Notes: a model not told the origin generated them from the sequence alone. Numbered from the stretch's first letter, positions 22,294 to 33,463 are shown. The stretch: DNA of 64,000 nt from Flaccisagitta enflata (GCA_965153355.1 OZ231126.1:23188001-23252000), one strand, 5' to 3'. Program-made: numbers and translations.

Positions 22294-22599
22294 AAAAAAT
22301 ACAAAAAAAAATAAAAAAGAAAATTCGAAACATCATACACTTGCAATCATTCATGATCATTCCTTTAAAATTAAATTACTAAAATCTCAATCATAACAAA
22401 CCTGAGCAAAGTGATACAGGCTAACCTCGTTGAGTTTCAGAATTCGTGTTTTGTGGAGATGATAGAGGCCAATTAGCACTGACTGAAACACGATTACTTC
22501 AGTCTTCTATTTTCTTTTGAATCTCAGTTTTCTATTTGAAAAAATTTCACTACCTATTCTTTAGACCGTAAAGCCTTGTTCCAATGATGTGAAGCTATT

Positions 22600-22890
22600 T
22601 CAGGTCTGTGAGGACAAATTTTGGGCCTGAGATGGCAGATTTCAGACCTGAGAGGGTAGATTTCAGGCATGAGATGACAGATTTCAGGCATGAGATGGCA
22701 GATTTCAGGCCTGAGAAGGCAGATTTCAGGCCTGAGAGGGAACATTTCAGGCCTGAGAGGAAGGATTTCAGGCCTGAGAGGGCAAATGGGGGGACAAACG
22801 GAATGACTGACGGACGGACAGACGGACGGACGGACAAACGAAAGTCCCCCTGTGTTCTACAGGACTTCGCCCCCTTTGGGGCCGCTGCCC
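22600..22890 (-). mobile_element. Family B element, left part missing
   Basis: A 21-bp array of GGCCTGAGAGGGCAGATTTCA type (22,615-22,785) leads into a G run, a GACGGACGG tract, and the arm CGAAAGTCCCCCTGTGTTCT, ACAGGACTTCGCCCCCTTTG, GGGCCGCTGCCC, AAAAA. The opposite arm and the TAGTCGC end are not present. Confidence 0.75.
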
Positions 22891-23089
22891 AAAAAGGAAA
22901 TTTGGGGAAAATATAACTTTTTACAGTACCAAATCATAAAACTGTTTTAATAAAAGACAATTTAACACTATTTAAACCTTAACTACATAGTTTTATTGCT
23001 ATATGGGGAAGAAAATCATGGATATAAAAATGCAACGCGTCGCGGGGAAGAAAATCAAAGGCGGGGGGGGGGGGGGAAAATCAAAAGTG

Positions 23090-23350
23090 ACTCAAGAATA
23101 TACACCCCTGCAAAAAAGAGAAAAAGAGTACACATTAGCAAGCATGAGCAAGTAGGAGCAAGCATGCTGAAGTCGCTGATTTTAGCGGGTTTAGCCTACA
23201 TTCCTCTTTTGTCTACTCTCCCTCATGGAAAGTTGGTGTCATGAGACTTTGTATGTTTGATATTGAGCCCTGAACAAACCACAAGAATGAATGAGCAGAC
23301 ATGAGCAAGCATGAGCTTGCATGCTAAAGTCGCTGATTTTAACATGGTCA
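23090..23350. repeat. GAGCAAGCATG repeat, inverted relative of the 148-bp satellite
   Basis: Two blocks (23,120-23,200 and 23,285-23,345) carry AGCAAGCATGAGCAAGTA and AGTCGCTGATTTTAGCGGG. These are the complement of the unit arrayed at 24,880-25,520. Confidence 0.6.
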
Positions 23351-23479
23351 GCTCAAATGTTAGAATTGCTGTATGCAGGGTGTAGGGATGGTGTTCCCAT
23401 CCATATCGTCCTTTGGTGCTTCCAATAAATCTCATTTTCTCTTTCTCACCAATCTAACCAACGCGACATTTTCAAAAAC

Positions 23480-23560
23480 AACAAGGCTGGATACACGGCT
23501 ACCTTAGTCGCGTGCGGGTGGGCAGGGGCATTGACCGACAAGGTCACTAGTGTGATCGAT
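23480..23560 (-). mobile_element. Family A terminal fragment
   Basis: ACAAGGCTGGATACACGGCT, ACCTTAGTCGCGTGCGGGTG, GGCAGGGGCATTGACC, then unrelated sequence. The hairpin end is absent. Confidence 0.6.
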
Positions 23561-23796
23561 GAAACATTGGCGAGATGAGAATGAGGAGCAAAATCACGAG
23601 TCAGATGATGAAACATTGGAACCTGCAGCACCAATGTCAACCTCAAAGGCTTACAATCGTGTTTTTGACCTTAATTTTACTTCACGAAGCTTAAAATGCG
23701 CAACAGGAGGACTCTCTACATCTTGTCAATCAAAATGTTTTTACTGAATAAATTGTAGTGGCACCACCAATCTATCAACACAAATTATTTCTTTAT

Positions 23797-23935
23797 TTAG
23801 ATGCGTCATTGCATCTCTATGAGAGGGTCTGTCCAACCGTTAGTCGGCCCGTCTGTCCATCCGTCACTCCGTCCGTCCGTTTCGCCTCCTCTTATATCAT
23901 GCAGTCGAGTTGCCCACCCAGGCTTGTTTCTTTCA
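23797..23935 (+). mobile_element. Family A element, AGATGCGTC class, diverged tail
   Basis: AGATGCGTCATTGCATCTCT, ATGAGAGGGTCTGTCC, a GTC-word tract, then CAGTCGAGTTGCCCACCCAG, GCTTGTT. The usual distal stem is not recognisable. Confidence 0.55.
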
Positions 23936-24147
23936 TTCCGTTCAATACTTTACCCCCTATTAAGGTACAGTGTGATCTCTAGCATTGCTTAAGTGTATTT
24001 CCATTATTATGACTGTTATTTTGAAATGCCTTTAGCTATGCTTTATTGCTCGTCATTATTATAAAGTCATGTCATTGCTAATATCACATTGTAAATAAAC
24101 ATAAATCACAAAGTTTAACATTGTTTGGAATCCCACTAAAAACTTTT

Positions 24148-24343
24148 TAGTCGCGTGCTACGCGACTCTACACCCCACTTTGTTGGTCTGTCGGTCCGTC
24201 GGTCCGTCCGTCCGTCACACTTTACTTTTTTTAGGTTTTTGGGATTTTTGGCTTCACTGCTCCTGCCCAAATGATCTGGTGACTTCAATTACGGCCCCTG
24301 CCCACCCGCACGCGACTGGGGTAGCCGTGTAACCGGCCTTGTT
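24148..24343 (+). mobile_element. Family A element, standard class, reference copy
   Basis: At 196 bp this is one of the cleanest copies. The hairpin end AGTCGCGTGCTACGCGACT starts at 24,149. The GTC-word tract runs 24,187-24,218. The body contains CACTTTACTTTTTTTAGG, CACTGCTCCTGCCCAAATGA, TCTGGTGACTTCAATTACGG and CCCCTGCCCACC. The distal stem GCACGCGACT is at 24,308-24,317, with tail GGGGTAGCCGTGTAACCGGC, CTTGTT. Confidence 0.9.
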
Positions 24344-24404
24344 TCTTTTAATCTTGATCATTTTCTTTTTAAGTATATAGGCTCAGTACATCAATGATTG
24401 TTTT

Positions 24405-24679
24405 TAGTCGCGTGCACGCGACTATATCACCTGCTCTGTCCGTTGGTTGGTCTGTCTGTTGGTCCATCTGTCGGTCACACTTAGCTTTCATTAGCTTTTT
24501 TTGACGTTTTAAGTTTTTTTAGGTCATTTTATGTCATTTAAAGACAATTTACACTTGGTTTTTTGGTCTTTTAAGTTTTTTGGTCTTTTGGTCTTTTGGT
24601 CTTTTGGTCTTTTGGTCTTTTGGTCTTTTGGTCTTTTGATCTTAACAACCGCACGCAACTGTAAGGTGTTGGCCTCGTT
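24405..24679 (+). mobile_element. Family A element with TTTTGGTC array
   Basis: Hairpin AGTCGCGTGCACGCGACT, GTC-word tract, a TTTTAAGTTTTTTTAGG body, an 8-bp TTTTGGTC array (24,560-24,640), and tail CCGCACGCAACTGTAAGGTG, TTGGCCTCGTT. Confidence 0.8.
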
Positions 24680-24791
24680 AAAAGTTAAGCCAGAAAAAGT
24701 AAATGAAATGGTAGAAAATATAGAATTTGATTTAACAACACTTGGATTTAACATCCAAAATACCCTGGTCCCCTCAAGGACGTTATATTGA
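24680..24791 (+). CDS. Possible C-terminal coding segment
   Basis: The frame reads KVKPEKVNEMVENIEFDLTT then LGFNIQNTLVPSRTLY and stops at TGA (24,789-24,791). Composition looks protein-like and is unlike the repeats nearby. The upstream boundary is unclear because the frame runs back into the family A tail. A weak AAAAG acceptor exists but lacks a pyrimidine tract. It could also be chance. Confidence 0.25.
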
Positions 24792-24879
24792 GTTCCCACT
24801 GTATTTACTTTTCTATCACCATATTGAATTCAGCATGTTAAGTGCATGTAGAGGAACAGAATATGGAATTTTGGTGTAA

Positions 24880-25520
24880 AACCTGTTAAAATCAGCGACT
24901 TTGGCATGCAAGCTTATGCTTGCTCATGTCTGCTCATTCATTCTTGTGGATATCTAAGGGCTCAATATCCAACATATAAGGTCTCATGACATTGCCTTTC
25001 CATGAGGCCAAGCAGAAAAGGAGAAACGTTCGCTTAACCCGCTAAAACCAGCGACTTTAGCATGCTTGCTCATGCTTGCTCATATTTGCTCATTAATGCA
25101 CACTTACTCTTTTTTGTCACCATATAGATTCCCATGATGTGTGAGGAGCATGTGGAGGACCAAAATAGGGAATTTTGCATGTAAACTCGCTAAAACCAGC
25201 CAATTTAGCATGCTTGCTCATGCTTGCTCATATTTGCTCATGCGTGCTCGCTTACTCTTTTTTGTCACCATATAGAGTCTCATGATGTTAGATAAGCATG
25301 TGGAGGACCAAAATAGGGAATTTTGCATGTAAACCCGCTAAAACCAGCGACTTTAGCATGCTTGCTCATGCTTGCTCATATTTGCTCATGCATGCTCACT
25401 TACTCTTTTTTGTCACTATATAGAGTCTCATGATGTTAGATAAGCATGGGGAGGATCAAAACAGGGAATTTTGCATGTAAACCTGTTAAAATCAGCGGAT
25501 TTAGCATGGTCATTTAGAAA
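24880..25520. repeat. 148-bp tandem satellite, about four units
   Basis: The landmark CATGCTTGCTCATGCTTGCT occurs at 25,061, 25,209 and 25,357, and its start recurs at 25,505. Spacing is exactly 148 bp, with a diverged first unit near 24,905. Each unit also contains AACCCGCTAAAACCAGCGAC, CTCTTTTTTGTCACCATATA and GGAGGACCAAAATAGGGAAT. Confidence 0.9.
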
Positions 25521-25826
25521 AGTGACCCCGCCCCCGTTAAAATCAGCGGATTTAACGTAAAAAATTTTTTACCCCAATTTGGGGCCCCTTAGGGGCGGGG
25601 AGTATCCTAGATTAATGTATCACCAATGTCAGCCCCCTAGGGACCCTTAATGGCCAGAAAATGAAGAAAATTGAAAATGACCTATTTTGAGAAAAATGGA
25701 CATTTAGTTTTTTTACTATATAAACTATGAAAAAATCCTGTTAAAACTGCTGGAATCAGCGAGTTTGAGAGTGGCCCCGCCAATTCCAACAGGTTTGACG
25801 CTCTCCAGCTGCCATTCGGCCTCTAG

Positions 25827-25969
25827 AAATTGTCAACTTTCTCAAACTACTCATGATAAAAAGGGAAATCCAAATTCCTCTGCAGAACAAAAAGCCAAAG
25901 GATCTGCGATTCTTCCACTTTCTTCCAAATGGTCTTTATTGGAGGAAATGTGTTGGTTTTAAGCAATGA
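25827..25969 (+). CDS. Possible terminal exon
   Basis: After CATTCGGCCTCTAG at 25,826 a frame runs 47 codons to TGA at 25,967-25,969. It reads IVNFLKLLMIKREIQIPLQN and ends ..GLYWRKCVGFKQ. Another frame is open in the same place, so the evidence is weak. Confidence 0.22.
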
Positions 25970-26056
25970 ATGATATAACCAGCACGCTTTTACAAAGGTC
26001 AATCGTAGACCAGTATTTCGGAATACCTCGTCATTCTTTCATCAGTGTCTTTGCGG

Positions 26057-28053
26057 AACAAGGCCAACACCTATAAGTCGCGTGCAGGACATAGATAACT
26101 TAAGATGACTTTTATTGACTCAAGATGACTTAAAATGACTCAAGACGACTTTGAATAACTTAAAAAGACATAAAAAGACTGAAATGACTACTTTGACCTA
26201 TTTGACTTAAGTGACATAGAATAACTTAGAATGACTTAGAATGACTTAGAATGACTTAAAATGACTTAGAATAACTTAGGATGACTTAGAATGACTTAGA
26301 ATGACTAGAAATAACTTAAAGTATAATAAACAAGGCCAACACCTATAAGTCGCGTGCGAGACTAAAAATGACTTAGAATGACTTAAAATGCCTTAGAATG
26401 ACTTTTAATCAACATGACTGAATAGGGAGAAATATAAGAAATGAATAAAATGACCAGCAGACATAAATTAGCAGACTTAAACCAGCAGACTTAAACCAGC
26501 AGACTTAAACCAGCAGACTTAAACCAGCAGACTTTAACCAGCAGACTTTAACCAGCAGACTTTAACCAGCAGACTTTAACCAGCAGACTTTAACCAGTAG
26601 ACTTAAACCAGCAGACTTAAACCAGCAGACTTAAACCAGCAGACTTAAACCAGCAGACTTAAACCAGCAGACTTAAACCAGCAGACTTAAACCAGCAGAC
26701 TTAAACCAGCAGACTTAAACCAGCAGACTTAAACCAGCAGACTTAAACCAGCCAACTTAAACCAGCCAACTTAAACAAGCCGACTTAAACCAGCCGACTT
26801 AAACCAGCCAACTTAAACCAGCCGACTTAAACCAGCTGACTTAAACCAGCCGACTAAAACCAGCCGATTTAAACCAGCAGACTTAAACCAGCCAACTCAA
26901 ACCAGCCAACTTAAACCAGCCAACTTAATCCAGCAGACTAAAACCAGCAGACTAAAACCAGCAGACTTAAACCAGCAGACTTAAACCAACAGACTTAAAC
27001 CAGCAGACTTAAATCAGCAGACTTAAACCAGCAGACATAAACCAGCAGACCTAAACTAGCACACTTGAAATGACATGAATGACCAAAACATACCAAAAAA
27101 AAAAATAGACCAAACATACCAAAAAACATAAATGACCAAAAAACCAAAAAAACAAAAACCAAAAAAAACAAAAAAACAAAAAAAAACAAAAAAACAAAAA
27201 TAAAAAAAACCAATAACCATAAAACCAAAACCCAAAAACCAAAAAAAAAAACAAGAAAACAAAAACCAAAAACCAAAAACACAAATGACCAAAAACACAA
27301 ATGACCAAAACATACCAAAAAACTATGTTAAATGAACAAAAACCAAAAAACCAAAAACCAAAAAAAAACAAAAAACCAAAAAACCAAAAAACCAAAAGAC
27401 CAAAAAACCAAAAACCAAAAACCAAAAAACTAAAAAACATAAATGACCAAAACATACCAAAAAACCATGTTAAATGACCAAAAATGACCTGGAATGTCCC
27501 TAAATGACCTAAAATGACTTAAAACTACTTTAAATGCCCAAAAACGACACAAATGACTTAAATGAACAAAGTGACGTAAATGATCAAAAATGATAAAAAA
27601 TGACTAAAAGCAACCAAAAATGACCAAAAACAACAAAAATATGACTCAAAATAACCCCAGACGACCCAAAATGACAAGAAACGACACAAAAAAGAAAAGT
27701 GTTACCAACCAATAGACCAATCTATGGGCCAACCGAATGACGTAAATTATCCAAAATGACCAAAAATGACTAAAAGCAACCAAAAATGACCAAAAACAAC
27801 CAAAAAAATGACTCAAAATAACTTCAGATGACCCAAAATGACCAAAAACGACGCAAAAAAGCTAAGTGTTACCGACCGACGGACCGACGGACGGACGGAC
27901 CGACCGACGGAGCGGGTTGTAGAGTCGCGTGCACGCGACTAAAAAGTACAGTGTGACGGACGGACCGACGGATGGACCGATGGATGGACGGACCGACGGA
28001 CGGACCGACGGACGGACCAACAAAGCGGGTTGTAGAGTCTTGTGCTCGCGACT
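26057..28053 (-). mobile_element. Family A element hosting a second family A element
   Basis: The outer 5' part (26,057-26,328) starts AACAAGGCCAACACCTATAA, GTCGCGTGCAGGAC and holds AATGACTTAG repeats. The outer end (27,942-28,053) resumes with GTACAGTGTGACGGACGG, the GACC/GACGG tract, GCGGGTTGTAGAGTC and hairpin GTCTTGTGCTCGCGAC, TAAAAA. The inner element occupies 26,329-27,941. Confidence 0.75.
26329..27941 (-). mobile_element. Family A element with a 14-bp array and A-rich body
   Basis: It opens AACAAGGCCAACACCTATAA, GTCGCGTGCGAG. It contains about 40 copies of the 14-bp unit ACTTAAACCAGCAG (about 26,455-27,060, with CAACTTAAACCAGC variants), a CCAAAAA-type low-complexity block (27,080-27,440), and a duplicated segment of about 115 bp (27,596-27,710 against 27,756-27,872). 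It ends in an NGAC tract and hairpin AGTCGCGTGCACGCGACT at 27,923-27,940. Confidence 0.8.
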
Positions 28054-28116
28054 AAAAACTTTCCCTACGTAACTGTGGTCCAGTGAAAATTACTAAGCAT
28101 TTGCATTTATTTTTTT

Positions 28117-28186
28117 TAGTCACGTGCACGCGACTCTACACCCCGCTTTGTCCGTCTGTCCATTGGTTGGTTGGTCGGTCACACAG
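28117..28186 (+). mobile_element. Family A hairpin-end fragment
   Basis: AGTCACGTGCACGCGACTCT, ACACCCCGCTTTGTCCGTCT and GTTGGTTGGTCGGTCACAC are present. The sequence then changes to GCGCAATCTATAGTG, GGGGGAAAAGCCCCAATG. That joined sequence reappears reversed at about 40,090-40,160 next to a similar GTC tract, so it may be a longer subfamily body. Confidence 0.6.
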
Positions 28187-28520
28187 CGCAATCTATAGTG
28201 ATACTATTCCCTGGGGGAAAAGCCCCAATGTTAGCCAGGGGGAGTGAAAATTTAAAAATCGGCAAAAAGTTTTGTTTTTGGTCCTAATGTACACCTACAC
28301 ATTTGGGAAGAATATTTAACATGAATTTGGCCTATTGGCTGACCTTAGAGGGTTGCAAACATCTTCAAATTCAGTCCTAGTCCACAAGAATTTTTTTGTC
28401 AGCTGATCTTTTCTATTCAAACGATCCTAACCAAGTGGTTTTTTTATGGATTTAGGAAAAATCGGTGACCAAAATGTAGAGTTTTTCAAGGGGCGTCCAT
28501 CCTTTTTTTGCGCAACTGAA

Positions 28521-29048
28521 CAGTCAGCGGACAAAACACAATAGGTATATATATCACTTTGTTGGTTTTGATTCAACCCACTGATGCTGAACAGAATGCT
28601 GAAATCAACAACTGGTTGTTGAAATTACAGCCGGCTGTTAAGTTACAAAGTTGGCAAAAATCCAACTTTCACCAAATAGAATAAGACCTGCAGATTCATA
28701 GTCCTGATGAAATTCTGGGAAGTTTGATATGTCACAACATATACTTTTATATAAAAATAAAAAGTTTTATCAATGTTTAATTTAATTATAATACAATGTT
28801 AAAAAAATTATTTCTTACAAAAAGTGTTAAGTGTGACATATCAAATTTCTCAGAATTTCATCAGAATTATGAATCTGCAGGTCTCATTCTATTTAGTGAA
28901 AGTTGGATTTTTGCCAACTTTGTAACTTAACAGCCGGCTGTAATTTCAACAACCAGTTGTTTTTTTACAGCATTCTGTTCAACATCAGTGTGTTGGATCA
29001 AAACCAACGGAGTGATATATATACCTATTGTGTTTTGTCCGCTGACTG
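28521..29048. mobile_element. Palindromic MITE of 528 bp with possible 4-bp target duplication
   Basis: The arms of about 215 bp (28,521-28,737 and 28,832-29,048) begin CAGTCAGCGGACAAAACACA and are complementary with scattered differences. The loop of about 95 bp is AT-rich. TGAA occurs directly outside both ends (28,517-28,520 and 29,049-29,052). There is no coding frame apart from an uninformative 78-codon one on the right arm. Confidence 0.75.
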
Positions 29049-29052
29049 TGAA

Positions 29053-29560
29053 TCGGTTCAGCCGTTCAAAAGTTATGACCGCTCAAAGATAGGAAAAGGA
29101 GAAAAAGAAAATAAAATTATGAAAAAATCTCATTTTTAGCCATGTCAACATGTCCTTGTTGGTGTTTCTTTTATTTTTCCCCTCCTGATGTTTACCCTGC
29201 CGAGTAGGGTGCTCCCCTGTCAGCTCAATAATCCTAATTTGAGCTAAAAAGCCCTAAAAGTGGCCAAAAATGGGCAAAATCGAGAAATGACCATATCTTA
29301 CAAGCTTTGTGTTTACTTGCTCATATACCCTAATCAAGCCTCAACAAAGGGAAAATTGATGCAAAGAAAATTCAATTTGAGATTTGACTGGTCCATTTAA
29401 GGCCAAAAAGTGGTCAAAATCGGCAAAATTGAGGAAAAAATGAGTAAAAATTGTTTTTTGCAAATTTAGACTCAGTCGTTATGTTGGTCCACGGTGATAT
29501 GAGTTAAAAAGTGCATAAATGAGCGTTAAAGATACTTTTTGCCTATGTTTTGAGTATGGG
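29053..29560. other. Unassigned AT-rich interval
   Basis: I see no exon or repeat end that I can support. The GGCCAAAAAGTGGTCAAAAT and GTGGCCAAAAATGGGC motifs suggest degenerate internal repetition. Confidence 0.4.
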
Positions 29561-29589
29561 GGGTGGGGTTTGGATGGGGTTTGGTCTTG

Positions 29590-29703
29590 GACGCCCCTGC
29601 CTAGCCGTAAAATCCAAAATGTGCATTTAACATTCTGACTCGATCATTACAGACCGACACTCTGACAGACGGGCAAAGCCTCATAGACTTGCGAGTCTGC
29701 GAA
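29590..29703 (-). mobile_element. Family A hairpin-end fragment
   Basis: GACTCGATCATTACAGACCG, ACAGACGGGCAAAGCCTCAT, AGACTTGCGAGTCTGCGA, ATAA. The GGCCTTGTT end of this copy is eroded. Another A copy starts two bases further on. Confidence 0.55.
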
Positions 29704-29705
29704 TA

Positions 29706-30190
29706 AACAAGACTGGATACTAGCATAACAAGAGTTCATGAAAAGTCATAGGAAAGTTCTCTATCAGAGGGATATGACTCAAAATCATGTACAAAGATAA
29801 ACCACAACAAAAATTTGTTCATGGGACCTCTGAAAATTACCGCCGCCACCCCCCCTCATTTCCCATTGAAAATGTATAGGAAAGATTTTTGCCTGTGTTT
29901 TATCATTGGAAAGGGGGTGGGTGGCGGCGCCAATTTATAGGGGTTCCAGGTGTAAATTTTTTTCATAGAACATCTGTAAACATGATTTTGGGCCATATCC
30001 CTCTGATAGAGAACTTTTCTATGACATCGCATTTTTTGTTGTTAGGCTACTGGATACACGGCTACTCCAGTTGCGTGCGGGTGGGCAGGGGCTGTATTTG
30101 AGGTCAGCTAATCATTTGGGCAGGAGCAGTGAGACCAAGGCTCAAAACTTGCATGGCCGCGCATTTTGCTATCAATTCTTTCGAAAAAAA
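29706..30190 (-). mobile_element. Family A 5' half split by a hAT-like MITE
   Basis: AACAAGACTGGATAC (29,706-29,720) continues at 30,050 with CTGGATACACGGCTACTCCA, GTTGCGTGCGGGTGGGCAGG and ATTTGGGCAGGAGCAGTGAG. Its hairpin end is not found before the next A copy at 30,191. Confidence 0.7.
29721..30049. mobile_element. hAT-like palindromic MITE with 8-bp target duplication CTGGATAC
   Basis: The ends TAGCATAACAAGAG and (complemented right end) TAGCCTAACAACAA flank long imperfect arms sharing TAGGAAAGTTCTCTATCAGA and GGGATATG. CTGGATAC lies on both sides (29,713-29,720 and 30,050-30,057) and belongs to the interrupted family A element. The size is 329 bp. The 8-bp duplication and TAG terminus fit hAT-type MITEs; no transposase is present. 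Confidence 0.8.
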
Positions 30191-30353
30191 AACAAGACGG
30201 GATACAGGGCTACCCTAGTCGCATGCGGCTGGGCAGGAGCAGTGCTGGAGGTCACTGAGGCATCTGGGCTAGGGCCGTAAGCTCAAGAAGCTCAAAAAAG
30301 CTGCAAAAGTAAAAAGGGGACTGACCGACCGACGGATGGCATAGCGCGCGACT
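30191..30353 (-). mobile_element. Family A element, short GTC tract
   Basis: AACAAGACGGGATACAGGGC, TACCCTAGTCGCATGCGGCT, GGGCAGGAGCAGTGCTGGAG, CTGACCGACCGACGG and the end GCGCGCGACTAAAAA. The hairpin is reduced. Confidence 0.7.
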
Positions 30354-31262
30354 AAAAATTGAGAAAAACAACAAAAATGCGCAGAAACAAATTTTACAGA
30401 TTTTACTTATGTGAGGCTGGCTGGGCCGAGCATTAGTAATTTTATATACACCCTTAGTTTCATTATATTATATGAAAAGTGGAACAATATCCCTCACTAT
30501 ACCCAAATTGAAATAAATGGAAGAGGGCCTTGTCAACCCTCACTGACTACTTAATACGACAAACGTAAAGACAAGTAAAAATGCATCCCATTTATGAATA
30601 TAGCATTGAAATTGCGTAACCGACCCACCAATGTACTAACTGACCGACCAATGGACACAGCAAGTTGTAGAGGTGCTTTGGCACTTTGAAATGTTAACTC
30701 TCCATATACTTTGAGTAGGTGAAAAAAAAAAAGTTAACATAGAGGATCGCGGTTTTTTTTCAAGAAAACTAGACCATTGACCGCATTGGTTGGCAGTCTT
30801 TTTTTGCCTTATTATCGTCACATTACTCCAAAATAAAAATAAATAAGCAAAATCTCAGTTTCTCTGATATGTGGTCGTAGACCTGATCTCACCTCTCAGT
30901 GGGGCACTTAATATTGGCGTTCTTTACCATTTTTGAAAGTAGAAACGCAGATAAACGTAGTGGGCCAATCAGAATTTAAAAAAGTTATCATTTAGTATGT
31001 TTTTTAGCCAATTTAAAAAAAAAATTCTCCTTTTTTCACTCAATTTTGATTTCCCTTTTTTTGAACAACAACTTCCAGAGAGAGAACAGTTTGGTTGGCA
31101 AAGCTGGAAATCTCTCCAAATAAGGTAGAGGATATGGGCTTTCCTATCGTGTATAAACGAAAGAAAAGTATGCTTCGGCATAGTAGTAGTACTATGCCAA
31201 AGTTAAGCTATCGAATTTCTAGTATTGCTCTCTCTTTTTGAGTTCCCCTCATAGTTGACTCT
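30354..31262. other. AT-rich interval, one family A remnant
   Basis: At 30,617-30,690 GACCGACCAATGGACACAGC, AAGTTGTAGAGGTGCTTTGG is a remnant of the GGTGC stem class. Nothing else is recognisable. Confidence 0.45.
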
Positions 31263-31449
31263 CATTGGTTCGATCTGAACTGTTCCGATCTCGGATTGGC
31301 CGAGCGACTCTCATCATCATGAGACCAAAACCTCGCTTCGAAGCTACCGATAATCAATTCAACTTATTGAGTTCAACTCATGTAACACTATTCTATATCA
31401 AAATGCGTTACGGCTCGCCAGACTCTGGTGTCCTACAAATTATTTGCAG

Positions 31450-31496
31450 TTTTAGAGAAAGCTCTAGAGAGGAAACAGAAGGCCATGCGTGATTAG
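31450..31496 (+). CDS. Possible short terminal exon
   Basis: After CCTACAAATTATTTGCAG a frame with two leading bases encodes LEKALERKQKAMRD and TAG. The peptide is helix-like and the acceptor is fair, but 14 codons cannot prove a gene. A 75-codon frame starting at 31,265 overlaps it in another phase. Confidence 0.25.
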
Positions 31497-33160
31497 AAGG
31501 AAAAACAATGTTTTTTAACTACAATTTTTAAACACTTGCATCACGTCTATCGACTTGCAAAGTGTATGGTATCTTATTTTGGCTATTAGCTTTCATTTAA
31601 AAAAAAATTGTGTGAATACTCGCCTCCATTCAAATTCTAGCAAATGTAGAAGAAAACTAAGACTAACATTACAGAGTGTTTGGAGCACCGAAAAATCCTT
31701 CTAAACACGGTCATAATCCCAGAATGAAAATATCTAAAAAAAAAGAAAGAAAATAGGAATCAATCTTAGTTTTTTGCTCAGAGGTTCTAAAAAAATATAG
31801 ATTAAGAATATGATATTTATTTTGGTCAAATACTGGCCACTTAAGACAAGGCACTAAGGGCCACGGATTGCGCTAGATGGCTCCTTGGGTATTTGGGTGA
31901 AAATTTTCATCTCTGCTATATGGCTCAAACTAAGTAGAATGGTCATGGTAGCATTTGAGCATACATTACCGGTCCATATGACAGGTTTTATGGCAATTTA
32001 GAGTGAAAAAAGGCGACCTAAATGGATATTACTACGAAAAATGCTAAATTTCAAGAAAAATAAATGAATTTTTTGGATTACCTGTTGAGATTACAAAAAG
32101 CTCATGATATCTTCAATATTGGATTGGATTCCTTCATTAATGTTTAAATGTCTGGAAAAATTTAAAAAATCATTATTTTTTACATTTTTAGCACTATTAC
32201 ATTAGTCCTCTATTACTACATATTTGACCTAATTTGCATGCTTTTATTACCCTATAAATATAAAAAATCGCACAAGGACGCACAATGAGCCACCCATGCC
32301 AAAATGTAGTTCAAGGGGTCCTGAATCCAGAATGCTATGGCTCAAGCGGGCCTTCGACGTCCAAATTGCGATTTTCTTGGCCTAAAATGGACAACTAATA
32401 ATGTGGATAAAAGTAAAAATCTATATTTGATTGAAAAAAAGATGAGTAAAATGAGCTGAATGAGCAAAAAAATGATTCTTTTTGAGCACCTCATTAAAGA
32501 ATCTTATTGAACAAAGACAAAAATTTAATTGATTTGGTCGAAACATTAGGCAATTTAAATACTAAATGAAAGAGAGTTTAGCAGTGTTTTTCACTTTTTT
32601 TCTCAAATTTCTCTTCTTTTGTACTCCAAGCTCATAAAGCTCTTAATCCAATAGAAATGAGTCAATATTGGATATAAATAGTTTCATAACATCTGAAAAT
32701 ATGAAGAAAAATGTTTTTCACTCTGTATATTTCATAAGGAACAATGTATTGGAAAAGATGTAATGTTAATCCCCAATGAGCCACCTAGCGCACAATGCAG
32801 TCCACAGTGCAAGGTGCCGGGGAAGGGGCCAAAATAGGGGTTCAGAAGGACCAAAAATGAAAGTTTTGTATCCAGTCAAAACTTCAGTTGTATATGGTAA
32901 AATGGTGTATTAGGATACCCAAAAAACAAAAATCCATGCAAAATCTGGGTTGCATAAGTGCAAAACGATGATTTCTCAGATTGTATGAGGGACTTGAGGG
33001 TGGTAAATAATCATCATTTTTTCTGCCTTTATTTCTTAGTTTTATTGATGCTAGACCGGTTCTATCATTTAAAAAATGTCACAGAAGTACTTCTTTACTA
33101 CAAGAATAGTCAAGCCTTTGTCTCCAGCTCTGTTCTAATGATTTTGACCGATTTGTTTCA
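31497..33160. other. AT-rich interval with diffuse inverted similarity
   Basis: CACGGATTGCGCTAGATGGC (31,862) and GAGCCACCTAGCGCACAATG (32,778) are complementary in part, suggesting the eroded ends of an old palindromic element of about 0.95 kb. No exon is supported. Confidence 0.35.
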
Positions 33161-33239
33161 TGAAGATTGAGAAAAGATTGAAGGAAAATGAGAAATTTTT
33201 ATTGCTCTTTCCTCATCATCTTTTCATGTTTTTTTTTTT

Positions 33240-33440
33240 TCTTCTTCTTCTTCTTCTTCTTCTTCTTCTTCTTCTTCTTCTTCTTCTTCTTCTTCTTCTT
33301 CTTCTTCTTCTTCTTCTTCTTCTTCTTCATCCTCTTCATCCTCATCTTCTTCATCCTCCTCTTCTTCTTCCTCTTCTTCTTCATCTTCTTCATCTTCTTC
33401 ATCTTCTTCATCTTCTTCATCTCCTTCTTCTTTTTCATAT
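33240..33440. repeat. TTC trinucleotide microsatellite
   Basis: About 30 TTC units followed by TTCATC and CTTCTTCATC variants. The open frames through it are repeat artefacts. Confidence 0.95.
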
Positions 33441-33463
33441 TCTGTTCAACAACTTCTTCTTTT

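Noticed and set aside
24148-24343. Family A considered as a tRNA-derived SINE or an introner
   Set aside because: No A/B promoter boxes, no poly-A tail, no flanking duplication, and no consistent GT...AG ends; copies occur in both orientations within each other.
24880-25520. 148-bp repeats considered as tRNA or 5S gene cluster
   Set aside because: No A/B box pattern, no cloverleaf and no 5S-like internal control region was visible.
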